From positions 2,666,001 through 2,730,000 of the forward strand of contig OZ020488.1 of assembly GCA_963971405.1 (NCBI GenBank): 64,000 nucleotides of DNA. Reading direction: 5' to 3'. The notes under the pieces were generated by a model. That model ran no database searches and was not told the origin of the DNA. It saw only the letters and a program-made list of their open reading frames with translations. Both the position numbers and the translations under genes were made by a program. The stretch comes from Psococerastis gibbosa (lineage: Eukaryota > Arthropoda > Insecta > Psocodea > Psocidae). Below, piece after piece: positions 1 to 9,900 of this stretch (positions are counted from its first letter, which is position 1; every line of letters starts with the position of its first letter).

Positions 1-515
1 CCAAGGGAAGATACGAGTCGTATGACTGAGGGCTCCCGAAAGAAGAACGTACTGGTTGAAAAAGCCTAATTTGCCAAGAGCACATGATGATGAATTGTCA
101 TGATGTTCGCAAATCTTCGATGAGATAGAATAGGCATTTAAAGAAAAAGAATGGCAATTTGGACCTTGTAAACTGCTGCTCAGATAAGGGAAGTCGTGCT
201 CTTGCCAAACCACTGCCGCTGGTGTTTCAACCTGGAGGTTCTTCTGACAGGAGCCCTCAGTGCCTCTATCTTACCTTGAATTATTGCATGCAGACGGCGA
301 CATTTGTCGTTCCTCACCACATGGCCGACGCATGTTAGTTTCCGTTTGTTAACCGTCAGCAGCAACTGGGCGTCTGTATCCATTCGCTTTTGGACTCAGC
401 AATAGAGGCACAATCTCTCCAAGATATGCGCAGCATTCCAAATGCACTGATTCTATTTTCCATAGCTTGTGTCAGTGTCCATCCCTCCATACCATATAGA
501 ACTATTGCCGCTGTA
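1..515 (-). pseudogene. LINE reverse-transcriptase C-terminal fossil in a VARS1 intron
   Basis: Reading the minus strand, the segment near 383-180 gives a 67-residue open stretch with blocks such as LLLTVNKRKLTCVGHVVRND and a following Q/G-K-I-E ... R-R-T-S-R-L-K-H motif. This is the usual C-terminal tail after the reverse transcriptase domain of insect non-LTR elements. Just upstream in the minus sense (about 510-390) the phrase GWTLTQAMENRISAFGMLRI continues the same domain in another frame, so at least one frameshift separates the two parts. No start, endonuclease or catalytic RT core is present in the window. It lies in the intron before the first visible VARS1 exon and is antisense to that gene. 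I read it as a dead fragment. The family-level assignment (RTE-like or related) is inference from motif memory. Confidence 0.7.
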
Positions 516-550
516 TATTGTTCTATTTAAATATTACCTTTCCTTTTCAG

Positions 551-875
551 GAATACATTAAACCATTAGCGAATGGCGGCAACGAGGAAGAATTGGCGGT
601 AGCCAAGGCAACGCTGTACACGACGCTAGACGTGGGGCTGCGACTCCTCTCGCCGTTCATGCCTTTCATCACGGAGGAGTTGTTCCAGCGGCTACCGCGC
701 AAGTCCGTGTGGGAGCCACCGTCGCTATGCGTGACGTCATACCCGGAACTGGAGGAAACTGCCCCCTGGCGGAACACCAACCTGGAGTCGGAGCTAGAAT
801 TTGTCCAGAAGGTTGTGCACGCGATTCGGTCTGCTAAAGCCGACTATAATATGCCGCAAAAGGCCAAAGTTGAGG
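551..875 (+). CDS. VARS1: VARS1 exon: anticodon-binding domain
   Basis: The acceptor TTTTCAG ends at 550 and the donor GTAAGT begins at 876. The exon is 325 nt and leaves one base of a split codon that completes as GCG (Ala) in the next exon. It encodes the EYIKPL ... TEELFQRLP ... SAKADYNMPQ region of the tRNA anticodon-binding helical bundle. Confidence 0.95.
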
Positions 876-2368
876 GTAAGTAGTCTGCTTACAGTTGGAA
901 AGGTTTTCAGGGCCGGAGCCAGATAAAGAAATGGGAGAATCCGGGCTAATGGTCGGTCGGTCGGGCACGGGGCATTCCGCGTCCACCTGGGGGGGGGGGG
1001 GGGGTCTGGCTACAGGAAGGGGCTGTCTCCTTGGTGGACTGGAGGAGGATACTGCAAAACACCTCTGCAAGTGGGTTGCTCTCTGGAGGCAGATACTCGC
1101 ATGGAACATGTAGAGATGTGGCCTCACGTCAGCCGGTTCAACAATAAAAAATAACGGTCGATCTGAAATGTTATTTCCAAACTACAATTGCTGCTGGGCC
1201 TCCAAAACATAATCCTTCAAGTCTACGTAGTACCACTGACCGCAGATGTTGTCGAAACGTTTCGGAGTGCGCTTTCAGATCGACCACTGCCCATTTGCCC
1301 GGATTTTATTTGCCTAGTAGGCTGTAAATCTGTCTAAATCACTTTGGTCTGCATGTGGAGGAAGACAGAGGATATGTGGGAACCCCGCCCTCCATGTGGA
1401 TCGTTCGCGAACTTACAGTACAGTACAATGTAACAATGTATCAGTTTGCCAACGGCTGAATTCTGCGGAGACAATACCAACAATTTACAGAGTATCAATA
1501 GGATCGTTGGCTGGGCAACTACGTCCATTAAAAAATACGAGTAAATTAGAATTACTAAAAGGTTTGCCAAAACAATGCCTTCCGAACTTAGTTGTTCTTT
1601 GTGTTTGTATTGCATGATTTTAAATATTTCATTGCAGCGTACATAGTAAGCACAGACAGCTCGCTGACGGAAGTGCTGAAGAAATTGTCGTCTGCTATTT
1701 GTACACTTGCCGCCTGCCCCCCGATCATTTTCGACAAGGAACCGCCTGTGGGCTGCGGCATCTTGCCCATCTCTGACAAATGTCAGGTTCATCTGGTGCT
1801 CAAGGTAATCTATTTTGACTGATGAATTAAACTAAATTTACAAGAGAGAACTGACCTTAGAAGTCAGTACAAAGGTAACTTCCTGGTATGGAGTTTTATC
1901 ATCACCCGAAAGGTTGTTGGTTCGAGTTCTATTACTTGTTTTTTTGGTCATACCCAACATACCGAAAAAAATGAATCGTAAAATATAAGGCTGAAATTTT
2001 CGATTTGGAGGGGGTATCTGTTATGTTAACTGTTTGTTATGAGCAACAGCATTTTGAAATGTCGTTTTTTGTGGTGCCCCCTTCTGACTTTAGGGTGACG
2101 ATAGCGCAATATCGTCTATAACTACTGTGTTTTTTTCTAGGGTCTCATTGATCCCGTCAAAGAACATGCCAAATTAGAGAAGAAGCTGGAAACGCTACAG
2201 GGGACCGTGTCGAAGCTGAATACAAGTATGGCTGCGCCAGACTACACTTCCAAAGTTCCTGAGGACGTGCGGCTGTCCAACACAGAGAAACTGAGGCAGA
2301 CCAAGGGAGAGGTGGCTCGGTTAGTGGACGCTATGGCTATATTGAAGTTGATGGATCAGCAACCATAG
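551..2368 (+). CDS. VARS1: Valyl-tRNA synthetase, cytosolic, C-terminal part (three exons)
   Basis: ValRS charges tRNA-Val with valine in the cytosol. The window holds only the 3' end: exons 551-875, 1638-1804 and 2141-2368, joined in matching phases to give about 240 codons ending in TAG. The first exon carries the anticodon-binding helical domain (LRLLSPFMPFITEELFQRLP is a near-invariant ValRS block). The second continues that domain, and the third is the C-terminal coiled coil with charged heptads (KLEKKLETLQ ... LSNTEKLRQTKGEVARL). All junctions are GT-AG. The catalytic HIGH and KMSKS regions lie off the left edge. A poly(A) signal follows 20 bp after the stop. The VARS1 assignment rests on clear similarity through all three exons to animal cytosolic ValRS. 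A mitochondrial paralogue is less likely because the coiled-coil tail fits the cytosolic form. Confidence 0.95.
876..1637 (+). other. VARS1 intron with a dispersed-repeat fragment and a G tract
   Basis: This intron is 762 bp. It contains a run of G at about 990-1004 and, at about 1205-1320, a copy of the dispersed repeat built round a CGAAACGTTT core that recurs at 31.4, 55.0-55.2 and 58.4 kb. The open frames here have no recognisable domain and are not called as genes. Confidence 0.7.
1638..1804 (+). CDS. VARS1: VARS1 penultimate exon
   Basis: The acceptor ATTGCAG ends at 1637 and the donor GTAATC begins at 1805. The exon is 167 nt, enters with two bases of a split codon and leaves in phase 0. 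It encodes AYIVSTDSSLTEVLKKLSSA and on to KCQVHLVLK, the end of the anticodon-binding domain before the C-terminal coiled coil. Confidence 0.93.
2141..2368 (+). CDS. VARS1: VARS1 last exon: C-terminal coiled coil
   Basis: The acceptor TTTCTAG ends at 2140; the exon is 228 nt in phase 0 and ends with TAG at 2366-2368. It starts GLIDPVKEHAKLEKKLE, the conserved entry into the ValRS C-terminal coiled coil that contacts the tRNA elbow in the family, and closes with LVDAMAILKLMDQQP. Confidence 0.95.
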   Translation, partial: GLIDPVKEHAKLEKKLETLQGTVSKLNTSMAAPDYTSKVPEDVRLSNTEKLRQTKGEVARLVDAMAILKLMDQQP

Positions 2369-2388
2369 ATATGTCTCACTTTTTAAAA

Positions 2389-2394
2389 AATAAA
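2389..2394 (+). terminator. VARS1 poly(A) signal
   Basis: A canonical AATAAA lies 20 bp after the VARS1 stop codon, followed within 30 bp by T/G-rich sequence (ATTATTTTGTAATTG). It implies a very short 3' UTR. Confidence 0.8.
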
Positions 2395-3179
2395 TGTGCA
2401 CTGATTATTTTGTAATTGAATAGTATAATTATTTCCGTTTAAGGTACCTACTTAACGTTAAAGGTACTCATGGTCCTTATTATTATTATTATTTTGGGTA
2501 AGCTTAAGGGCTAGATTTCGAAATTTTGTTGACAGTATATTTTGATGATATTCATTAATTGCATTAACAGCCCCAAAAAACTCTAAAAAAACCAGTCTGT
2601 TTCCCCGACTAATATACTATACAACTCTTCTATAAAATCTATTTCATAAATTTAATCGGGGTTTTAAGAGGTAATAATATTTCAGATGCGAAAATGTCAA
2701 TTTCCGCATTTTTAATGAATATTTCATCTGACCACTTCCACACCTTTGCGACTGCGCTATGAGAAATTAATAAATTTCGTCAAAAATCCACGTCTTATTC
2801 TCCTTTACAAACTTTTTCGAAATCTCTTCCTTCAGATAATTTCTAAACCCGATTATTAAAATTTTAGGCCAGATGCACAACAATGGTATTAAGGTGATCA
2901 CATTATATCCAAGTCAGGGTTTTCTGGGGACTGCGTGGAGGCTAAACATTATTACATTTTAAAACAAAATAAAAATATATTTAACATACGGTATTTATTC
3001 CACAAATACAATTGAGTTTGTGGAATGGCCATGATTACACATTCTAATATTTAGTTGATAGAAGAAACTTTTGTTTTCATGTTTTGTTTATGTTGAAGTA
3101 TTATACAATACGATTTGAATCAGAATTTAAACATTACACTTTCCAATTTTTCTAACACCCATATAATTGTGGAGTGCAA
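2395..3179. other. Intergenic DNA with a dispersed repeat fragment
   Basis: No gene is recognised. The stretch around 2690-2800 (AATATTTCATCTG ... AATTAATAAATTTCGTCAAAAAT) resembles the right end of the window at about 63890-64000, so both belong to one dispersed repeat. The rest is A/T-rich and unassigned. Confidence 0.5.
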
Positions 3180-5240
3180 TTAGACAAAAAAATGGTAAAA
3201 CTTCGGAATCCAGGGACAGTCCATGAATATTTACAAAAATTTTAAAAATGTGTTGTTAGTGGTATATAGCCTAGAAAAAAAGTTAAAAAAAAATTTTGCC
3301 CGCTTCCAATTTTTAACTACAGGGTGTGACCACATGGCACATACCTTCCTCTTTTTGTACTGCGTGGATGTGTGTGGATGTCGTAGTGAAGTGTCTATGG
3401 TCTCGTTCAAGAGGTGGGACTATACACTTTTGTCTTAGGCGTACATAGTTCCGAACATCAAAACATTTAGATCACGTCTCCCAATCTCAATACATTGAGT
3501 ATTAGTGGAGCGCCGTAAGTCAAATAAATTTTTGCTCGTTCTCAATTTTTAACTACAGGTTGTGGCAGCATAACTTCCTGTTTTATAATGCGCGCTATTC
3601 GGTCGGTTTCTGTCGTAACGGCGTGTTAGTGGTCTCGTTCTAGAGGCAGGACTTTTGTCTTACGAAGATGTTCCGAAGATCAAAACATTTAGATCACGTC
3701 TCCCAATCCCGATACATTGAGTATTAGTGAAGCGCCGTAAGTAAAAAAAAAAAAATAGTAATACCTCGGAATTCAGGGCCAGTCAATGAATATTGATAAA
3801 AACTTTGAAAATGTGTTTTTAATAGTATATACACAAATGTTAAAATAAAAAAAAATATGGTCGTTCTCAATTTTTAACTACAGGGTGTGGCAGCATAACT
3901 TCCTGTTTTGTTATGCGCGCTATTCGGTCGGTTTTTGTCGTAACGGAGTGTTAGTGGTCTCGTTGTAGAGGCAGGACTATACACTTTTGCCTTACATAGT
4001 ACCGAAGATCAAAATCGAATTGACTTACAAAATGCGGCGACAGTTTTTAACAATGAATGCAAAGATGTTAATGAAATATTTAAGGCTGGTATTACATGCA
4101 CTCTTGCTTTATACGTTGCCCCCATAAAATAAAAGATCTTAATATATTAAGATATAACTATTTTTTTAAAACTGCGTTAAACTGCCGTTTTTACAACCTA
4201 CTGCAGATGCCGCTTTCACAGATTCATTGACTGGTCCTGAATTCCGAGGTACCTATTACCTTTTTTTGCTTTCCAATTTATACGTAGTATAAGGAAAGCT
4301 TTGTGATGGTCGAAATTTTCAATTCAGAGATTTCAACGGATTTACACATTTTGAGGTCCCAAGAACCCAAAAAAGTGGTTTTTACGAAATGTCTGTCTGT
4401 TCGTCGATTTGTGGGCTTACTACAAAGTGGATTTTTATGGTATTCGGCATGTTGGTTCATAAAAATCATACCTCGAGACCATTTTTTTTTTTTTTGGCTA
4501 ACTCAATTTGGGGGGGTCTAAAAAAATTATTTCTCAAAAACGGCTCCAACGATGTCTTTTAAATTCACATATATTGTAGCCCTTATTAATGTTAATAAAA
4601 TTCGGGGGGTCGCTTGCCCCTTGATAGTTTGCTTCGAGGGGTAAAAAAATAAAAATAACTAAAAAATAATTTTTCTGCGAAACCTTTCTATCGATGATTT
4701 CTGCCTACAGGGATGTTTTAGGTGTTAAAAAGAGTCACGAAATCGGACAGGTTACTTTCCCAAAAAATTTCTTTGGTTTTGGGCAAAAAAATGTTTTTTG
4801 AAAAAATGATGGAAAATTCACGCTCAAATGCATTGCGTGCGCTGCCATTATTACTGTGTGGTAATGTGTTGGTCTGACCGGTCTAGAATATGCAATGCCA
4901 TATATTATTAATTCAGTGCTTTGGGATTGGTCAGGTTGGTGATATCCTAGGCGATTGCCAGAGGGGGTCCTTGGGTTCCGGACATTTGTCTATATACTAT
5001 TAAAAACACATTTTCAAAGTTTTTATAAATATTCATTGACTGGCCCTGAATTCCGAGGTATTACCATTTTTTTTATACTTACGGCGCTACACTAATACTT
5101 GTATCGAGGTTAGGAGACGTGATCTAAATGTTTTGATCTTCTAAACAATGTAAGACGGAAGTGTATAGTCCCACCTCTCGAGCGAGACCACTAACACGCC
5201 GTTACGACAAAAACCGACCAGCATATAAATTGTACACATA
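3180..5240. repeat. Tandem plus inverted repeat complex between VARS1 and DHFR
   Basis: Units containing 'AACGGCGTGTTAGTGGTCTC' or close variants, 'TTTAACTACAGG' and 'GCCGTAAG' recur in direct orientation at about 3190-3460, 3480-3720 and 3840-4010. The same material returns inverted at about 4970-5222 (CTTACGGCG ... GAGACCACTAACACGCCGTT). The phrase CGGAATTCAGGGCCAGTCAATG at about 3770 has inverted partners near 4222-4250 and 5030-5060. Between the arms, 4270-4800 holds a separate dispersed repeat (TACGTAGTATAAGGAAAGC ... GGCTCCAACGATG) that recurs inverted at 41.5-42.1 kb and in part at 49.4-49.7 and 60.0 kb. No coding sequence with domain similarity is seen. It looks like a composite of nested non-autonomous elements. 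Confidence 0.75.
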
Positions 5241-6021
5241 GTACACAATTTGAGAATTGAATCGTCGACAAATATGAATATATATAAGTATAATATGCTC
5301 AATAAAGTTTACTGTCTAAAACACCACAACAGCCAACAACACGATGAGAATCTCTTCAATATCAGCAAAAAACAGCATTTGAAATATCATTGCTGGGTAC
5401 AAATAATAATTAAAGTATTTTCAATTTAAACCTTCTTCAAAAGTTTACTTGGCGAATATTAGTTCGGGTGAGTCATGAGCCCTTCAAGTCGATTTAAGCT
5501 TGAGCGACGCGCAACTGCTTTGTTCGTGGCCAACATGGAGCTATCAGTAGGCTTTTTGAGGTCCGTTCGAGTTAAGTCGAATACGCAGTCAAGTAGCTTT
5601 CTTAAACTTCCAATTAAATATAAATAATATGTATGCAGTATGTTATAAGAATGCAGGCTATTAGCTGAACATAAATGAGAACCTATTATGCCTTGATGCG
5701 TATGAAATGGTAAATTAAAGACAAAAATATAGTGGAGATGGATGGATGGAAAAGGAAAATTTCGTGTAGGAATCATAAGAGAAATAACGTCAAAAATCAA
5801 ACATTTTGAACAAGTGGACCCATGATTTGATTGGTTGGACGCCGTCCATCCCACCCTGGTGGGTCATGGACAAAGGTTGATTGCCATCATTATAATTTTC
5901 CTAAACGAAAGTTTTCCATTGACTGCGACCAATATTTAGGTCAAATCAAGTCGCGGGCCATGTTATTAAATTACCATCTAGGCACATCATGGTCGGTGAA
6001 CAACAAAATTAATCTAAAACT
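5241..6021. other. Intergenic DNA downstream of DHFR
   Basis: A/T-rich sequence with no recognised gene. The 131-residue minus-strand open frame at 5459-5854 has no domain similarity. The DHFR 3' UTR must lie here, just below 6022 on the minus strand, but I see no canonical AATAAA close to the stop. Confidence 0.5.
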
Positions 6022-6570
6022 TTACATTTTTTCATACACCTTAAATAAATAACCCGTACCATTTTCGTTTTGTAACTCCGTCGGCACCCGCGGGTCGTTC
6101 ACCTCCGTGAACCGATCTAGATCAATGTTGACAAACGTGTCACAAGGATAATTCTTTAAAATATTAGTCATATAAATGCGATGGGCCAAGTCTTCTTTAA
6201 TGCAAGCTTCGTAAACTTTGGCTCCGCCAATCACCCATGCAGTCTCAATGTCGTTCACGTAATCAGGCGAGCCCAACTTTTCAATAACTTCTTGCAGACT
6301 AGAGCAATGTACAGCACCTTTCAGCTCCTTTTGTTTTGAAGACAGCACAATGTTCAGACGACCGGGCAATGGCTTAAAAGCGTCAGGCATTGATTCCTCC
6401 CAGGTTTTTCTTCCCATGATGACGGCGTTCTTCTTCTTGGCGTCCTTCACATCTGTTGTCATGCGTTGAAAGTACCCCAGTTCTTTCTTCAGCTTCCATG
6501 GAAGACCTCCTTTATAGCCAATGCCATTATTCTCTGTTTTAGCTAGAATTAAATTAAATTTCATTGACAT
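6022..6570 (-). CDS. DHFR: Dihydrofolate reductase
   Basis: DHFR reduces dihydrofolate to tetrahydrofolate with NADPH and feeds thymidylate and purine synthesis in the cytosol. The single open frame encodes 182 residues, the normal animal length (about 180-190). Visible family blocks, in order, are NLILAKTENNGIGYKGGLPW at about residues 5-24 (substrate loop with the L-P-W motif), ELGYFQRMT (the acidic residue and F that contact folate), NAVIMGRKTWES (NADPH-binding helix), LPGRLNIVLSS, and AWVIGGAKVYEA (the GG dinucleotide-binding turn), with the C-terminal strand GYLFKVYEKM. The first ATG is used; a second Met follows two codons later. The gene is uninterrupted here, whereas vertebrate DHFR has introns. 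Because the frame is intact and the gene sits 368 bp from DENND1 in divergent orientation, I read it as the functional locus and not as a retrocopy, but no intron is available to prove that. Confidence 0.96.
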   Translation of the reverse strand: MSMKFNLILAKTENNGIGYKGGLPWKLKKELGYFQRMTTDVKDAKKKNAVIMGRKTWEESMPDAFKPLPGRLNIVLSSKQKELKGAVHCSSLQEVIEKLGSPDYVNDIETAWVIGGAKVYEACIKEDLAHRIYMTNILKNYPCDTFVNIDLDRFTEVNDPRVPTELQNENGTGYLFKVYEKM

Positions 6571-6938
6571 TTTAAATCAATGCAGTGTAAATTGAAATTA
6601 ATTTCGCGGGCTTTGTTGGTCAACATCAACAATCAACATTCTGAATTCAGATCAATCAGATCAACAGGTGGAAAACGGAAAAGCGTTTTTCAAAATTAAA
6701 ATAAAAACAATTTAATACTTAAAATTTATTTTTCATGTTAAACCAGTATTTTGTGAATTTTTACACACAACAAATGTCGATAATCGAAGTTGAATCGATT
6801 TTCTAAATGTACGTCGTCTGCTCTGCAAATACCAAAACAAAATGGATGTTTATTATTTCAATACGGGGGGTGTCAATTTGTAGAAATGACAATATTGAAT
6901 GGTTAAAATATTTCATTTAGGTTCAACATGCGGTCACA
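6571..6938. promoter_or_regulatory. Divergent promoter region between DHFR and DENND1
   Basis: The two start codons face away from each other across 368 bp, so this interval must hold the DHFR promoter and perhaps that of DENND1. No clear TATA box is seen. The sequence is A/T-rich. A TTTCATTTAG at 6911-6920 resembles a 3' splice site, so DENND1 may have a non-coding first exon further upstream, in which case its promoter would overlap or lie beyond this interval. Confidence 0.5.
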
Positions 6939-6942
6939 ATGA
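6928..6942 (+). promoter_or_regulatory. Four-codon upstream ORF overlapping the DENND1 start
   Basis: ATG-CGG-TCA-CAA-TGA runs at 6928-6942, and its stop codon overlaps the DENND1 initiator at 6939-6941 (ATGA overlap). Both ATGs have A at position -3. If the transcript includes this segment, scanning ribosomes would meet the short frame first, so reinitiation or leaky scanning would set DENND1 output. The sequence is direct; a regulatory effect is inference. Confidence 0.5.
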
Positions 6943-6955
6943 GTTCGCGTGTTAC
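6939..6955 (+). CDS. DENND1: DENND1 exon 1 (17 nt coding)
   Basis: ATG-AGT-TCG-CGT-GTT-AC, then donor GTAAGT at 6956. The encoded MSSRV aligns with the MxSR/MxCR start of animal DENND1 proteins, which supports this very short coding exon even though no frame caller would report it. It leaves two bases of a Thr codon. Confidence 0.85.
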
Positions 6956-9900
6956 GTAAGTGAGAAAAATTTATATAAACCTTAAGTTCTTTAGAATTGA
7001 GTGGAAATTTTCAAGCCTTTCACACTTCTCAGCTGTTCTCCTACCCTGTCCCTTATTTGCTCCACAGTTGAATTTTTGTTTCCCTCATTTACTTTTAGTT
7101 ACTTCCGTGTATTTTTCATTTGTGAACAATTATTCAATGTCTGTTCAATATAATGTTCCTTTAGTTTCAAACAGTCTTCTGACATTTGGTTCCCTATGAT
7201 TAACTCTGCATGTCCGATGGCCTATTGTCAATGCTCTTATTTGTATGATTGATTGAATCATAGCTCGCAGCTCCATTCTTTCAATTAATTGTGTGTAACC
7301 ATTTGTAGCATTGAGATCACATGCTAAAGCCTGATTTATCATTGAATGTAGTTATATAGCCTATATAAAACTTTTTTATATATTATTTTTATATATTTAG
7401 CTCTACTGTATATAAGGTCATACAGAATCGATATTTATTATACCTATCGGGCCTACTACTTAGCCTAAGCGTCAAGTCGGAGAGAGTTAGCTCAAAACCA
7501 AGTCAAGTTGTGGTGTTATACTGCCACTGGTGATTCGTCTACGAATCGGAGGCATTTATATAGATAAATGAATTAGTATTTCAATTTCGGAGGTTAAACA
7601 TTGAAATATACCTAATGTCATTACCAGGTTATTTTTCTTTCTTTTTAATCTTCATGGCATATGGAAAGATTATGCCGTGGTATCAGTCATACTGACCTAG
7701 GCATCTACCAACTCTGATCAAAGTAATTTCAAATTATATGTAGAATATAAAATGAGCTCTATACAAGACTTGAACCAGCTGTATCTGTACATGCGACTTG
7801 TATTTTGTATAAAATCCAAGTAGTATCGTAGCTATTTTGCTCAAACGTTTTTATTTTTATTCTTAATTATAGAGAAGATGTGAGTGATCTGTTCATTTGC
7901 TTCTGTGAAGTCGCGCAGCCCAGTACTGATAAGCCGGCGTGGGTGATAACAACGTTTCCAGACATCAATGAATTGAAGCAAACAGATAAGGACACCCTCA
8001 ATACTCTGCCTAAATTTGTGTACCCTTGTACGCCTTCAGAAGGGTAAGTTTCTTTAGGGGTTTTTATGGGCTTTTTAATACGAGCATTTGCTGTTACGAC
8101 TGAAGAGTTAATTGAAAAATCCGGTAAATAAAGATGTGATTGGTCATCCCAAAACTGCATAGAAAAACATTAGCGTGGGAAAGATCAACAAATACATTTG
8201 TATCTCAAATATATACGCCAGTCTTGTCAGAAAGAACAGAAATCGTGGCCGAGCACTACTCGTTCTTAGCAGTAAAACACTTTATTAGTATTCGTCCTCA
8301 GTTGGATCCTAAGGGTTCAACGTTCATTAAAAAAATTTTAAGGGGTTTGAACTGAAGCTATAGGGTTTATGAATTTGGCAACCCGGGTTTAACAATCAGT
8401 TTCCTAGTTGTGACAATCTTCAGTCATTAAGACCAAGAACACTGCCTCATGCAACACGGTCCTGAGCGTGGCGCCTCCGTTCCACTCCTAGCCGCCTGAG
8501 TTCACGATTCACCTCATCCTGCCATTGTAGTCTCGGCCTTCCCAGGCTGTGGCGTCCTTCTGGCTTCTGTGTCCAGATATTCGCCGATTTCCTGTCCGGC
8601 ATCCTTTCCAGGTGACCTTCCAACCGAAGTCTGCTCCTCTGGTACTCCGCTACTATGGTTGGCTCGGGAATGGCTCCCCATATTGCTCGTACACCTCGTT
8701 GTTTGTTCTAATTTTCCTCTTACCATTTTCGAGTACTGGACCATGTGTTTTTCTCAACACTCGCCTTTCCCAGGTGTTTCAAAGGTTTTTTTCTCTTCTG
8801 GTTAGGACCGATGATGATTGTGCGATAACCCAGTTTCTTCAGTCGATATAACTCTGAATGGCTTCTGTCATTTTCTGTCTTCAATGGGAGAGCTGCAATG
8901 TGTCATTAAACAAGAGAGTATGGGACCTACTGCTGCGATTTAAAGTACAGCACAGTGTAAATGAATACTTGACTAACCATCTCAAATGTTGACAAATCTT
9001 GCACCTAACCCTATTTTTCTCTTGTACCTATTGCGAATAATTATGGTAATAATTATGGTTTGCGCTTAAAAGTAACTGTAATTTTGTTATGTGACATCAA
9101 TATACACTATAACATACAATATACTCTAATTTCGGCTAAATTATAACTCCACGATCAATATTTCCGGTGAAATTCTATTGTGTACAAAATGCAATTGTGT
9201 CCGCTAGTCTCTTAAAGAAGTACATACCAGTAGAGTATGTTTAAGTTTAAAATGCGAAATTTTGCGAACGATACTTCAGCTCGTAGGACTCTGGGAACTT
9301 GAGTAGCCTCTAACGATACATCTGCGAAACAGGTGCATTACGTGGAAATAATTACTATGCTGGGAAATTGTGTAATAAACCGGGTTTATGGGAGAGCGAT
9401 AGTATGGTCACTCAAGGTCTAGTGTAATTTATCTAACAGTGCGATTATAACGCAAGTTTCCACCGTTTTACACCTCATAGCTAGTTCCGAAAACAGCCAG
9501 ACAATGGTTGAATAAATAATGCCAGTTCTTCTCTGAACACCGAAGTTGAACAACGTTAAAAAAAATGTAATGGGTCTTATACTATAACTTTGCGGGTTTT
9601 GGACATTCAGTGACATTCATGAAAATAATAATTAATTTACTTCAAGGATGACGGTGGCAGAGGCTTGAACAAGCCCCAACATGGTATTGTATTTCCGTAT
9701 AAGATACAATACGTAGCATAGGTATATGTTGTATGTTGCATTTCGGCTCCTGCCAGCCGTGGCAGGACCCCCAATACATGCCTGTTCAGTAGTTTACGTC
9801 ATATTTACTTGCCTTGTTGTACACAAGCAAAAAAACCGTAACAGAACCGTTATATTGCATAACTGCCAAGTGTGGGGTTTTAAGCTGTTTCAGCCAATCA

